From Roseospira visakhapatnamensis (lineage in GTDB: Bacteria > Pseudomonadota > Alphaproteobacteria > Rhodospirillales > Rhodospirillaceae), in assembly GCF_014197915.1 (NCBI RefSeq), contig NZ_JACIGK010000003.1, positions 171,799-235,798 on the forward strand: a stretch of 64,000 bases of DNA. The letters run 5' to 3'. The notes under the pieces are model-generated. The model was not told where the DNA came from, did no database searches, and saw nothing but the letters and a program-made list of their open reading frames with translations. The position numbers were made by a program, and so were the translations under genes. Positions 8,933 to 18,070 of this stretch are shown here, piece by piece. Numbering within the stretch: the stretch's first letter is position 1; each line of letters begins with the position of its first letter.

Positions 8933-9817
8933 TTACAGGTCGGTCCGGCCCTCGGCGGCGATCTGGCGCAGATAGCGGCCGTAGTCGTTCTTGGCCATGG
9001 TCTCGCCGAGCGCGGACAAGTGCGCCGCGTCGATGAAGCCCATGCGGAAGGCGACCTCCTCCGGCGCGGCGATCTTCAGGCCCTGCCGCTTGTCGATGGT
9101 GCGCACGTAGTTGCCGGCGTCCAGCAGGCTGTCATGGGTGCCGGTATCGAACCACGCATAACCCCGCCCCATGCGCTCCACGGTCAGCGAGCCGTCGTTG
9201 AGGTAGAAGGCGTTGACGTCGGTGATTTCCAGTTCGCCCCGGGCGCTGGGCTTGACGTTGGCGGCCACGTCCGTCACCCGGCCGTCGTAGAAGTAGAGCC
9301 CGGTCACCGCCCAGTTGGACTTCGGTTGCCGGGGTTTTTCCTCGATGGAGGTGGCGCGGCCATCGGCATCGAAGGCCACCACGCCATAGCGCTCGGGATC
9401 CGGCACGTGATAGGCGAACACGGTGGCGCCATGGGTGCTGCGATCGGCGGCCTTGCGCAGCTGCTCGGTCAGTCCGTGGCCATAGAAGATGTTGTCGCCC
9501 AGGATCAGGGCGCAGGGGCTGCCGTCCAGGAACTCGCGGCCGATCACGAAGGCCTGCGCCAGACCCTCGGGGCGTGGTTGCTCGGCATAGGCGATGCGGA
9601 TGCCCCAGTCGGCGCCGTCTCCCAGCAGGGCCTTGAAGCCGGGGGCGTCGTGCGGCGTGGTGATGACCAGGATCTCGCGGATGCCCGCCAGCATCAACAC
9701 CGACAACGGGTAGTAGATCATCGGCTTGTCGTAGACGGGCAGCAGCTGCTTGGAGATGCCCCGGGTGACCGGAAACAAGCGGGTGCCCGAGCCCCCGGCC
9801 AGGATGATGCCTTTCAT
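8933..9817 (-). CDS. rfbA: Glucose-1-phosphate thymidylyltransferase
   Basis: A 294-residue sugar nucleotidyltransferase making dTDP-glucose from dTTP and glucose-1-phosphate, the first step to dTDP-L-rhamnose and related sugars. The N-terminal nucleotide-binding motif [20 protein letters not shown] is complete, and [27 protein letters not shown] and EITDVN follow as in RmlA. The start at 9817 begins the protein at MKGIILAGG, after GAGGGGTTC; an upstream in-frame extension is rejected. The other rml genes are not adjacent. The product may serve lipopolysaccharide or exopolysaccharide synthesis. Confidence 0.95.
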   Translation of the reverse strand: MKGIILAGGSGTRLFPVTRGISKQLLPVYDKPMIYYPLSVLMLAGIREILVITTPHDAPGFKALLGDGADWGIRIAYAEQPRPEGLAQAFVIGREFLDGSPCALILGDNIFYGHGLTEQLRKAADRSTHGATVFAYHVPDPERYGVVAFDADGRATSIEEKPRQPKSNWAVTGLYFYDGRVTDVAANVKPSARGELEITDVNAFYLNDGSLTVERMGRGYAWFDTGTHDSLLDAGNYVRTIDKRQGLKIAAPEEVAFRMGFIDAAHLSALGETMAKNDYGRYLRQIAAEGRTDL

Positions 9818-10038
9818 GAACCCCTCGTGGTTTCGGCGGGTCCGAGGTCCCCCGCCGGACCAGCGCCTGTTGGATCGTCGCCGCCGGGCGGCGGCCGCGA
9901 CCACTGTTTCCGATCCCGCCTGGGAGCGCAAGGGTCACCCCGTCGACGGCCGAGCCACGGCGCCCGGGATGTGTGCCCGTCGACACGGGCCGGCCATGGA
10001 CTCCGGACTCCCGGGGGACCCGTTACGCGTGGTTGATG

Positions 10039-12006
10039 TCAGGCGCGCGGTGGATGCCCGGCGGCGTCGCCGATCACGGTCCCGACACCCGCGCCGGCCC
10101 CTGCGCCGGTCTCGTCCGCCAGCAGCGCCAGCACCGTCGCGGTGATGCCGTCGGCGTCATAGCCGGCGTCGGCCTCCTGCTGCTCCGGCTTGCCGTGCTC
10201 GACGAAGCGGTCGGGCATGGCCAGGCTGCGCACCTTCAGGCCGTTGTCCAGCAAGCCCTCCTCGGCGAGCGCCTGGAGCACATGGGCCCCGAAGCCGCCG
10301 CGCGAGCCTTCCTCGACGATCACCAGCGCCTCGTGCTCGGTCGCCAGCCGGCGCACCAGCGCCATGTCCAGCGGCTTGGCGAAGCGGGCGTCGGCCACCG
10401 TCGGCGACAGGCCGCGCTGGCCCAGCGCCTCGGCCGCCCTGAGGCAGGGATGCAGGCGCGTCCCCAGCGACAGCAGGGCCACGGCACGGCCCTCGCGCAC
10501 CACCCGGCCCTGGCCGATGGGGAGGGGCGTGCCGCGTTCGGGCAGGTCCACGCCCTCGCCCTCGCCGCGCGGATAGCGCAGCGCGGTCGTTCGGTCGTCG
10601 CAGGCCGCCATGGTGGCGATCATGTGCATCATCTCGCCTTCGTCGGCGGGGGCCATGTACACCAGGTTGGGCAGGCACAGCAGGAACGCGAGATCGAAGG
10701 ACCCATGGTGGGTGGCGCCGTCGGCGCCCACATAGCCCGCCCGGTCCATGCACAGGCGCACCGGCAGGTTCTGCAGCGCCACGTCGTGGACCACCTGGTC
10801 ATAGGCCCGCTGCATGAACGACGAGTAGATGGCCACGAAGGGCTTGTAGCCCTCGCTGGCCAGGCCGGCGGCGAAGGTCACGGCATGCTGCTCGGCGATG
10901 CCCACGTCGAAGCACCGCTCCGGGAAGCGCACCCCGAAGGCATCGATGCCCGTGCCGGCCGGCATGGCGGCGGTGATGCCGACGACGCGGTCGTCGTGCT
11001 CGGCCTCGGCGATCAGGCCCTTGGCGAACACGCCGGTGTAGTTGGGCGCCTGCGGCACGGGCTTGTGCAGGGCGCCGGTCACCACGTTGAAGCGGCCGAC
11101 CCCGTGGTACTTGTCGGGGGCGACCTCGGCCGGCTCGTAGCCGCAGCCCTTCTTGGTGACCACGTGCACCAGCACCGGGCCTTCCTGGGTCGTCTCGCGC
11201 ACGTTGCGCAGGACCGGCACCAGCTGGTCCAGGCGGTGGCCGTCCACGGGGCCGACGTAATAGAAGCCCAGTTCCTCGAACAGGGTGCCGCCGGTCACCA
11301 GGCCCCGGGCGAACTCGTCCACCTGGCGGGCGGCGCGCTCGACGGGGCGCGGCAGGTGCGCCACCAGGTCCTTGGCCACGTTGCGGATGGACACCCACGG
11401 CTTGGAGGACAGCAGCCGCGACAGGTAGTTGCTCATGGCCCCCACGGGCGGGGCGATGGACATGTCGTTGTCGTTGAGGATGACCGTCAGCCGGGTGTTC
11501 TGGGCGCCGGCGTTGTTCATGGCCTCGTAGGCCATGCCGGCGCTCATCGAGCCGTCGCCGATCACCGCCACCACGTGGCGCGTCTGCTCGCCCAGGTCGC
11601 GGGCCACCGCCATCCCCAGGGCCGCCGAGATGGACGTGGAGCTGTGCCCCGCGCCGAAGGGATCGTAGGGGCTTTCGGTGCGCAGGGTGAAGCCGGACAG
11701 GCCGCCGGGCTGGCGCAGTGTCTGGATGCGGTCGCGCCGGCCGGTGAGGATCTTATGCGGATAGCACTGGTGCCCCACGTCCCAGACCAGGCGGTCATCG
11801 GGGGTCTCGAACACGTGATGCAGGGCGACGGTCAGTTCGACCACGCCCAGGCCGGCCCCCAGGTGACCGCCGGTGGTGGAGACCGCCTGAATCATCTCCT
11901 GGCGCACCTCGTCGGCAAGCCGGGTCAAATCATCCAGGGATAGGTTGCGGATATCGGGGGGGGTCGTGAGGGTGTCCAACACCGGTGTCTCGGGGCGACC
12001 TGACAA
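10039..12006 (-). CDS. dxs: 1-deoxy-D-xylulose-5-phosphate synthase
   Basis: A thiamine-diphosphate enzyme of 655 residues that joins pyruvate and glyceraldehyde-3-phosphate, opening the MEP route to isoprenoids. Visible hallmarks are [18 protein letters not shown], the [17 protein letters not shown] block, [16 protein letters not shown] (TPP/Mg site), [15 protein letters not shown] and [19 protein letters not shown]. The frame opens at a TTG at 12006 with AGAAGGA eight bases upstream, which supports a TTG start; a GTG at 11982 is an alternative. It lies 113 bp downstream of ispA on the same strand, so both supply the isoprenoid pool (quinones, hopanoids, possibly carotenoids). Confidence 0.95.
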   Translation of the reverse strand: MSGRPETPVLDTLTTPPDIRNLSLDDLTRLADEVRQEMIQAVSTTGGHLGAGLGVVELTVALHHVFETPDDRLVWDVGHQCYPHKILTGRRDRIQTLRQPGGLSGFTLRTESPYDPFGAGHSSTSISAALGMAVARDLGEQTRHVVAVIGDGSMSAGMAYEAMNNAGAQNTRLTVILNDNDMSIAPPVGAMSNYLSRLLSSKPWVSIRNVAKDLVAHLPRPVERAARQVDEFARGLVTGGTLFEELGFYYVGPVDGHRLDQLVPVLRNVRETTQEGPVLVHVVTKKGCGYEPAEVAPDKYHGVGRFNVVTGALHKPVPQAPNYTGVFAKGLIAEAEHDDRVVGITAAMPAGTGIDAFGVRFPERCFDVGIAEQHAVTFAAGLASEGYKPFVAIYSSFMQRAYDQVVHDVALQNLPVRLCMDRAGYVGADGATHHGSFDLAFLLCLPNLVYMAPADEGEMMHMIATMAACDDRTTALRYPRGEGEGVDLPERGTPLPIGQGRVVREGRAVALLSLGTRLHPCLRAAEALGQRGLSPTVADARFAKPLDMALVRRLATEHEALVIVEEGSRGGFGAHVLQALAEEGLLDNGLKVRSLAMPDRFVEHGKPEQQEADAGYDADGITATVLALLADETGAGAGAGVGTVIGDAAGHPPRA

Positions 12007-12026
12007 CGCTCTGGTCCTTCTGAATT

Positions 12027-12063
12027 TGGCTCTCGAGTCTGGCTCTCAAGTCTGGCTCTCGAA
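12027..12063. repeat. 13-bp tandem repeat between ispA and dxs
   Basis: TGGCTCTCGAGTC is repeated at 12027-12039, 12040-12052 (one mismatch) and 12053-12063 (truncated). It sits in the short ispA-dxs gap, just upstream of the dxs ribosome-binding site on the minus strand, where it could affect the leader structure. Confidence 0.75.
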
Positions 12064-12119
12064 CGGGGGCTCCAGCCCCGGACCGGCCGGTGGACGGCGC
12101 GCGGCCGCCGCGGACGGGG

Positions 12120-13064
12120 CTAGTTTTTGCGCTCGACGACGTAGCGCGCCACGGCGCGCAACAGATCGGCCTCGTCGCCGAACACCTCCAGGTGGGCCAG
12201 GGCCTGGTCGGACAGCAGCCGGGCGCGCTCGCGGGCGCCCTCCAGCCCCAACAGGCTGACGAAGGTGGTCTTGCCGGCGGCGGCGTCCTTGCCGGGGGTC
12301 TTGCCCAGGTCCTGGGCGCTGCCGGTCTCGTCCAGCACGTCGTCGGCGATCTGGAACGCCAGCCCCAGGTCGCGGGCATAGGCGTTCAGGCAGGCGCGCA
12401 TGCGCGCCGGCGCCTTGCCCATGATCGGCCCGGCCACGCAGGCGAAGGTGATCAGGCGGCCGGTCTTCATCTGGTGCATGCGGGTGATTTCCGGCACGTC
12501 CAGCGCCACCCCGCCGTGGCCGCGCTCGGCCATCAGGTCCACCATCTGGCCGCCGACCATGCCGTGTCCGCCGGCGGCGTTGGCCAGTTCCCACACCAGT
12601 TCACAGCGCACGGCCGGGTCGGAATGAGCGGCGGGGCCGGCCAGCACCTCGAACGCCTTGGTCAACAGGCCGTCGCCGGCGAGGATCGCCGTGGCCTCGT
12701 CGAACTGCTTGTGGCAGGTGGGGCGACCGCGCCGCAGGTCGTCGTCGTCCATGGCCGGCAGGTCGTCATGGACCAGCGAATAGGTGTGCACCATCTCCAG
12801 CGCCGCCGCCACGGTCAGCGCCGCGCTGGGCGATACGTGGAACAGCGCCGCCGAGTGCGTCACCAGGAACGGACGAAGCCGCTTGCCGCCGGCCAGCGCC
12901 GAGTAGCGCATGGCGTCCAGGACACGGCCCTCGGGTTCCGAGACCGGGGGGATCAGGTCCGACAGCCGGGCGGAGACCGCCTCGGCCGTTTCGGTCATGG
13001 CGGCGGCCAGCGGGGCGTAGGTCTCGGAGCGGGTGGCGTTGGACATGGTCCCCTGGTCGGGCAT
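12120..13064 (-). CDS. ispA: Farnesyl/geranyl diphosphate synthase
   Basis: A short-chain trans-prenyl transferase of 314 residues that condenses IPP with DMAPP/GPP. The first Asp-rich motif is in LVHDDLPAMDDDDLRRG, the second in FQIADDVLDETG, with GGKRLRPFL near residue 55. I prefer the ATG at 13064 because AAGGA stands seven bases before it; an in-frame ATG at 13121 has no such site. The order xseB-ispA-dxs on one strand is common in alphaproteobacteria and suggests co-transcription with the 3-kb block below. Product chain length (C10, C15 or longer) is not decided by the motifs I can see. Confidence 0.92.
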   Translation of the reverse strand: MPDQGTMSNATRSETYAPLAAAMTETAEAVSARLSDLIPPVSEPEGRVLDAMRYSALAGGKRLRPFLVTHSAALFHVSPSAALTVAAALEMVHTYSLVHDDLPAMDDDDLRRGRPTCHKQFDEATAILAGDGLLTKAFEVLAGPAAHSDPAVRCELVWELANAAGGHGMVGGQMVDLMAERGHGGVALDVPEITRMHQMKTGRLITFACVAGPIMGKAPARMRACLNAYARDLGLAFQIADDVLDETGSAQDLGKTPGKDAAAGKTTFVSLLGLEGARERARLLSDQALAHLEVFGDEADLLRAVARYVVERKN

Positions 13065-13148
13065 CGGACGGTCCTTGGGCGGCAGGGCGATGTGGGCGGG
13101 TGATCCGTTGACGGATGGCACGACAGGATCACGCGGTACGACGGACCG

Positions 13149-13445
13149 TCAACCCACGTCAAGGGGTGTGGTCTCCACGCTACCCCCGGCGGTGACGCCG
13201 ATGCGCTCCACCTTGGCGCGGGCCTCGGACAGGCGGGCTTCGCAGTGACGCCGCAGCCAGACGCCGCGCTCGTAGGCGGTGACGGCGGCGTCCAGGTCCA
13301 CCCGGCCGCTCTCCAACTGCTGAACGATGTCCTCCAGCGCGGCCATGGCCTGCTCGAAGGACAGCGCGGCGATATCGGCGGGTGGGGTGGCACCGGCGGC
13401 GGGGGAGCCGGGGGACACGGTCTGGGTCTGGGGCTTGGATGTCAT
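13149..13445 (-). CDS. xseB: Exodeoxyribonuclease VII small subunit
   Basis: A 98-residue protein whose C-terminal half carries the XseB signature: LSFEQAMAALEDIVQQLESG, then AYERGVWLRRHCEARLSEARAKVE, predicted as two helices. XseB binds the XseA catalytic subunit, which degrades single-stranded DNA; xseA is not in this window. The start at 13445 (MTSKPQTQTV) removes a doubtful upstream extension. A Pro/Ala-rich, probably disordered N-terminal 35 residues precede the conserved part. Confidence 0.9.
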   Translation of the reverse strand: MTSKPQTQTVSPGSPAAGATPPADIAALSFEQAMAALEDIVQQLESGRVDLDAAVTAYERGVWLRRHCEARLSEARAKVERIGVTAGGSVETTPLDVG

Positions 13446-13813
13446 GAAAACAGGATCCGGTTTCGACGCGGCGCGCAACGGGCGGTGTCAGCGCGGCCAC
13501 GGCCGCCCCGACCCCGACAGGTTTTCCAGGACCCGCCGATCCGCCACGGGTCGCCCGGGCCGTGGGGGTCCGGCGACCCGCATCTCGACTTCGCGCGTCA
13601 TGCCGGTGCCGGCCATGCCGACAGCGTCCGCCGCGTGCCGGCCCGCGTGGGTCCCCGGTCATGGTCTATGACCGCTGCCATCATATCGGTGTGTCCCCGA
13701 ATCGCAACAGCGCGTAGACCCCTTGCCCGGCGTCTCCCACCGGCGCGGGTCAACGAACCGCCCGTGTCGCCGTCCACCACCCGGGTCGGGGCGGTGTCCT
13801 GGGCCAGGGGCCG
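13446..13813. other. Intergenic region with a degenerate palindromic repeat
   Basis: A gap of 368 bp between xseB and the histone-deacetylase-like gene. At 13656-13677 the palindrome CGGTCATGGTCTATGACCGCTG resembles the core of the 40-nt family (CGGTCATTGAGACTGACCGTTG), so it is probably a decayed copy. No gene was supported in the rest. Confidence 0.45.
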
Positions 13814-14743
13814 TCACACGCCCATCAGCGCGCGTACGTGCGCGCGCACGCTGCCGGCCAGGGCCGGCAGGTCGTACCCGCCTTCCAGCACCGAGACCAG
13901 TCGGCCCGAACAGGTGTCCTGGGCGACGGCCAGCATGCGCTCGGTGGCCCAGACATAGTCGGCGACCGTCAACCGCATGTGCGCGAGCGGATCGTTGGCG
14001 TGGGCGTCGAAGCCGGCGGAGACCATCACCAGGTCCGGCCGGAAGGCGCGCATGGCCGGTTCGATCGTGGTCTCGACGGCGGCGCGGAAGGCATCGCCCG
14101 TGGAGCCGGGCGGCAGCGGGCAGTTGACGATGTTCTCGGCCACGCCCCGTTCCTGGGTGAAGCCGGTGTTGGGAAAGTTCCCGGCTTCGTGGATGGAGGC
14201 ATAGAACAGGCCGGCGTCGGTCTGGAAGATGTCCTGGGTGCCGTTGCCGTGATGGACGTCCCAGTCGAACACCGCGATACGCTCGATGCCATGCACGGCG
14301 CGCGCGTGCAGCGCGCCCACCGCCACGTTGTTGAACAGGCAGAAGCCCATGGCCTGGGCGGTCTCGGCGTGATGGCCCGGGGGGCGCACGGCGCAGAAGG
14401 CATTGCTGGCGGCCCCGGTCATCACCGCGTCCACGGCGGCCACCACGGCGCCGGCGGCGCGCAACGCGGCCTGGCCCGATTCGGGGCACATCACCGTGTC
14501 CATGTCCACGTGGCGCAAGCCGGTGGCCGGCACCATGCCGAGAATCTTGTCGACGTAGGGCTCGGGGTGCGCCCGCAAGAGTTGTTCTCGCTCCACGAGC
14601 GGCGCGTCCTGCCGATGCAGGAACATGAACTCCTCGCCTTCCAGGACCCGTTGGACGGCGCGCAGGCGATCCGCGCTCTCCGGGTGAAAGTCGCCGGTGT
14701 CATGATCGATACAGGCATGATGGGTCAAGTAAAGTGTAACCAT
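13814..14743 (-). CDS. Histone-deacetylase-family hydrolase (acetylpolyamine/acetoin-utilisation type)
   Basis: A zinc-dependent amidohydrolase of 309 residues. The family's active-site motifs are all present: RPPGHHAE (tandem catalytic histidines), GFCLFNNVAVGA, DWDVHHGNGTQ (zinc-binding Asp and His), SAGFDAHANDPL (second zinc Asp) and LEGGYD. Bacterial members deacetylate polyamines or other small acetylated amines, and the substrate here is not known. It starts at the ATG at 14743 (MVTLYLTHHACIDHDTG), the usual N-terminus. It lies upstream of xseB on the same strand, a neighbourhood frequently seen in alphaproteobacteria. Confidence 0.92.
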   Translation of the reverse strand: MVTLYLTHHACIDHDTGDFHPESADRLRAVQRVLEGEEFMFLHRQDAPLVEREQLLRAHPEPYVDKILGMVPATGLRHVDMDTVMCPESGQAALRAAGAVVAAVDAVMTGAASNAFCAVRPPGHHAETAQAMGFCLFNNVAVGALHARAVHGIERIAVFDWDVHHGNGTQDIFQTDAGLFYASIHEAGNFPNTGFTQERGVAENIVNCPLPPGSTGDAFRAAVETTIEPAMRAFRPDLVMVSAGFDAHANDPLAHMRLTVADYVWATERMLAVAQDTCSGRLVSVLEGGYDLPALAGSVRAHVRALMGV

Positions 14744-14980
14744 GCGGCGAAATCCTCCCGATCCAGGCTTTATTTTGTCGCACTCGCTCTAGCGGTGTCG
14801 CAACGCCTTTTTTTATCGCGGCATGTTATGGGACCCTGGGGCGACGCCAATGACCAGGGGCATCGCCGCGATCCGGGCGCGGATTTCACCCTCATTGCGT
14901 GGGGGGGGCGACCCGGCCGACCGCCGGCCATGGCGCGATGGTCCTTGGGGGGGCACGCGATCGGGGCGCGAGGTGTCCCG

Positions 14981-15445
14981 TCAGTCCGGCGACGACGGCG
15001 TCGTGTCGCGCTTGCGCATGGTGTTCACGACCCGTGTCATCAGGGCGATGAGGGTGCGTCGTTCGTCGTCCGTCAGCCCGGACAGCGCGTGACGGTTCTG
15101 CGCGAAGGCGGCGCGGGTGGCCGGCTCGCGCAGGACGCGCGCGGTTTCGGTCAACCAGACCCGCCGCACCCGGCCATCGTCGGGGTGCGGCAGGCGGCGG
15201 ACCAGGTTGTCGCGCTCCATGCGCGCCAGGGTGTTGGCCATCGTCGCCTGCTCGACATCAAGCCGTTCTATCAACTGCTTCTGGGTCAGGCCGTCCTCGT
15301 CCCACAACTCCAGCAGGGTCATGAACTGGGCCGGGCTGAGGCCGTATGCCTTGATGCGGGCGTGCAGGCCCTGCGCGAACAGGCGGGCCATGTGGTTGGC
15401 GAGGTAGCCGGCGGAAGACGTCTTGTCGAAGGTCATGGTACCCAT
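14981..15445 (-). CDS. MarR-family transcriptional regulator
   Basis: A winged-helix regulator of about 154 residues. Helices FMTLLELWDEDGLTQKQLIERLDVEQATMANTLARMERDNLVRR form the HTH, followed by the wing HPDDGRVRRVWLTETAR. MarR proteins bind palindromes as dimers and usually release DNA on binding phenolic or other small ligands. Two starts are possible, 15445 and 15436, neither with a good ribosome site. A 15-bp palindrome lies immediately upstream, suggesting autoregulation. It is divergent from the cytochrome b561 gene (gap 344 bp), which could be a target. Confidence 0.9.
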   Translation of the reverse strand: MGTMTFDKTSSAGYLANHMARLFAQGLHARIKAYGLSPAQFMTLLELWDEDGLTQKQLIERLDVEQATMANTLARMERDNLVRRLPHPDDGRVRRVWLTETARVLREPATRAAFAQNRHALSGLTDDERRTLIALMTRVVNTMRKRDTTPSSPD

Positions 15446-15449
15446 GATA

Positions 15450-15464
15450 CCGCTTGAATAGCGG
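15450..15464. promoter_or_regulatory. Palindrome before the MarR gene
   Basis: CCGCT (15450-15454), five bases, AGCGG (15460-15464) is a perfect inverted repeat ending five bases before the possible start at 15445. Next to it is an AT-rich run (ACTATACAATACTATACAA, 15465-15483) that could hold the -10 element of a minus-strand promoter. The arrangement suits repression of the MarR gene by its own product; this is inferred from position. Confidence 0.45.
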
Positions 15465-15590
15465 ACTATACAATACTATACAAAACAGCGCTTGTGACTC
15501 TAATGCGTGCGTGTGTTGCTGAACGGAGACCATGGGATCTGGCATTCGCGTCGCCACGGTCCCGCGCCCGTCTTGGGCGTTCTGACCCCC

Positions 15591-15629
15591 GGTCGGAATG
15601 AACGGTCGGAATGAACGGTCGGAATGAAC
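15591..15629. repeat. Three perfect 13-bp tandem repeats
   Basis: GGTCGGAATGAAC occurs three times head to tail (15591-15603, 15604-15616, 15617-15629) in the divergent gap between the MarR gene and cytochrome b561. Possible iterons, operator array or slippage product. Confidence 0.9.
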
Positions 15630-15789
15630 GGCTGATCCCCCGGTGTCCGGGATCCCCATGACGTGGGGTGCGCTCGGTCGCCGGACCCGCCGACGATCGC
15701 GCCGACCGGACACAGGGGGATCGGCCAGCCGAACCAGACTGAAGGCCAGGCCGTCGCGCCGCCGCGAACGAAATGGGGTCGCCACGACA

Positions 15790-16371
15790 ATGACCGGCAC
15801 GGGGACGAGCACCGGGGCAAGCACGGGGACTCACCATGGCGTCGTCACGGTGACCTTGCACTGGTCGATCGCGGTTCTCACCGTGGTGACGATGGTCTCG
15901 GGCTACACCATCGAGTCCCAGGGGCTCGCCGACAGTGGCGAGTTCCGAGTCCATACCATCACGGGCATGCTGGTGGGGGGGCTGTCCCTGGTTCGAATCG
16001 CCTGGTGGCTGTCGGCCGACACGGCGCCGTTCCTGGCCGCGACTCCCGAGGGGTGGCGGGGGATGTCGGCGACGATCGCGCACCTCGTTCTCGCCGTGGT
16101 GCCGCTCGCCCTGGCGGTGAGTGGGGTCGGACTGCTCCTGCTGATGACCACGGCCTCGCCGCTGGGTGTCCTGCCGGGTGTCGAGCACGTCCCGGCGCGT
16201 CTGTTCCACGTGGTGTGCGCCTGGCTATTGACGGGTGTCATCGTCATCCACGGTCTCGACGTGCTTCACCATCATCTGGTTCTGCGCGACGGCCTCTTGC
16301 AACGGATGTGGTTTCGCGCCCGTCTGGGACGGCCCGGCGACGGACGCGGCCCGGATCGGCCGGCCCGGTGA
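15790..16371 (+). CDS. Cytochrome b561-family membrane protein
   Basis: A 193-residue protein with four predicted membrane helices. Histidines occur at typical haem-ligand positions (LHWSIAVLTVVTM, then VHTITGMLVGG, LFHVVCAWLLTGVIVIHGLDVLHHH). This is the prokaryotic diheme b561 fold that passes electrons between quinone and periplasmic partners. I use the ATG at 15790; the open frame extends to 15643 but that part is Arg-rich and unlike the family. No strong ribosome site is visible for either. The gene stands alone and its natural redox partner is unknown. Confidence 0.85.
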   Translation: MTGTGTSTGASTGTHHGVVTVTLHWSIAVLTVVTMVSGYTIESQGLADSGEFRVHTITGMLVGGLSLVRIAWWLSADTAPFLAATPEGWRGMSATIAHLVLAVVPLALAVSGVGLLLLMTTASPLGVLPGVEHVPARLFHVVCAWLLTGVIVIHGLDVLHHHLVLRDGLLQRMWFRARLGRPGDGRGPDRPAR

Positions 16372-16750
16372 CGCCGGCCGCGCCGGACGCGACCGGATCA
16401 GGATCATCCCTCTGGTGTGGGGGGTGCCGGGCCGCAGCCCTCGTTCTGCCCCCGACGCGCGCGGCGCGAGGTCCAGGGTGTCGCGTGGAAACCCAGGATT
16501 ATCACAGTCGGCGTGAAACTGGCGGCGCGGCGGGCGCCGCCCTTGTGGACGACCGTCGCGCGGACCATTATCCCTGCGGGTCTTGTCCACGCGGGCGGGG
16601 CGCCCTCGTCCCCGGGGACCGGACGTCCCCAGCGGGGATGGTGCCACCATGCGTGAGGAAGGTCGTGCGCACGATCCACCTCCGACGCGGCGATGCCCCA
16701 AGCAAACGACCGCCCGGGCGGGCCTTATCTACCCACAGGAGTATCGTTCG
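16372..16750. other. Intergenic region, no gene seen
   Basis: Gap of 379 bp before the efflux operon. It presumably holds the promoter for the adaptor and pump genes, but I could not single out convincing -35/-10 boxes. Open frames here are continuations of the neighbours without start signals. Confidence 0.35.
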
Positions 16751-18025
16751 GTGGTGACCGTCTTCCGTTTCCGTGGGCGCGCGATGTCGATCGCGCTGCT
16801 GCTCGTGGTCCTGGCCGGGGCCGCGCCGGCCCTGGCCCAGCAGTCGGGCGGCGGCGCCCCGCCGGCGACCCCGGTGGGGGTCGCGGTCACCGAGGACCGC
16901 GTCAGCCGCCAGACCGCGCCCGTGGTGGGCCGCCTGGTGCCGCGCCGCGCCGGTGAGGTGGCGGCCAAGAGCACCGGCGCGGTGGAGCACTTCGCCGTGG
17001 AGGTGGGCGATCGCGTCGACGCGGGCGCGTTGCTGGCGCGCCTGGACACCGAGACCCTGCGCCTGGAGGTGGACCTGGCCCAGTCCGAGGTCCAGCAGCG
17101 CCAGGCGGGTCTGGAGGAGGCGCGCTCGCGGCTGGCCCTGTCCCAGCAGGCGTTGCAGCGGCTGGCCGGCCTGCGGCGCTCGGCCGCCTTCAGCCAGGCG
17201 AACTACGACGACAAGGCCGAGGAGGTCACCGGCAACGGTCACGCGGTGTCGGTCGCCCAGGCCACGCTGGCCAGCGCCCAAAGCCGCCTCAGCCTGGCCG
17301 AGACGGCCTTGCGCGACGCCGCCATCCGCGCGCCCTACCCGGGCGTCGTGACCGAGCGTCACACCGAGGTCGGCGCCTTCATCACCAAGGGCGCCGCCGT
17401 GGTCAGCCTGCTCAACAACCGCGACCTGGAGGTCGAGGCCGACGTGCCCTTCGATCTGGTGCCCGGCCTGGATGCCGGGCATGTGGTCACCGTGATGCTG
17501 GATGACGCCACCACCGCCGACGCCACGCTGCGCGCCATCGTGCCGGCCGAGAACGCCCGCACCCGCACCCGGCTGGCCCGCTTCACGCTGCCGCCGGAGG
17601 TCGTCGCCGGACAGTCGCTGGCGGCCAACCAGAGCGTTACCCTGTTGCTGCCGGAGGGACCGGAGACCCGCGTGCTCACCGTGGTGAAGGATGCGGTCAT
17701 CGCGCGTCCGTCCGGGTCCATGGTGTTCGTGGTCGAGGACGGCGTTGCCCAGCCCCGGCCGGTGACCCTCGGGCGGGCCCTGGACGGGACTTTCGAGGTT
17801 CTGGACGGCCTGAGTGTCGGCGAGACGGTGGTCACGCGCGGCAACGAGCGCCTGCGCCCCGGGCAGCCGGTGACGGCCACCGTGCCCCCCAGCGCGCGCG
17901 GCGCGGCGGACTCCGGCGGCGCTGCCGACGCCGGGCCGGCGCCCGAGTCCGCGGCTGAACCCGACCTTGATGCCGAAGCCGAGGTCGGCGCCGAGGCCGG
18001 ACCAGACACGTCCCCGGAAGGGTGA
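16751..18025 (+). CDS. RND efflux periplasmic adaptor
   Basis: A membrane-fusion protein of about 424 residues linking an inner-membrane RND pump to an outer-membrane channel. After a signal peptide (MSIALLLVVLAGAAPALAQ) come a lipoyl half (GAVEHFAVEVGDRVDAGALLARLD), a coiled-coil hairpin rich in Gln, Glu and Ala, the second lipoyl half (IRAPYPGVVTERHTEVGAFI) and beta-barrel domains. An acidic Ala/Glu/Asp tail ends it. The GTG at 16751 has AGGAG nine bases upstream and is preferred; the ATG at 16784 is the alternative and starts exactly at the hydrophobic core. The pump gene follows after 45 bp, so they form an operon. No outer-membrane factor is nearby. Confidence 0.9.
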   Translation: MVTVFRFRGRAMSIALLLVVLAGAAPALAQQSGGGAPPATPVGVAVTEDRVSRQTAPVVGRLVPRRAGEVAAKSTGAVEHFAVEVGDRVDAGALLARLDTETLRLEVDLAQSEVQQRQAGLEEARSRLALSQQALQRLAGLRRSAAFSQANYDDKAEEVTGNGHAVSVAQATLASAQSRLSLAETALRDAAIRAPYPGVVTERHTEVGAFITKGAAVVSLLNNRDLEVEADVPFDLVPGLDAGHVVTVMLDDATTADATLRAIVPAENARTRTRLARFTLPPEVVAGQSLAANQSVTLLLPEGPETRVLTVVKDAVIARPSGSMVFVVEDGVAQPRPVTLGRALDGTFEVLDGLSVGETVVTRGNERLRPGQPVTATVPPSARGAADSGGAADAGPAPESAAEPDLDAEAEVGAEAGPDTSPEG

Positions 18026-18070
18026 CCGCCCGGTCCCACCCGTGGACCGGACCAGCACGGACGTCACAGC

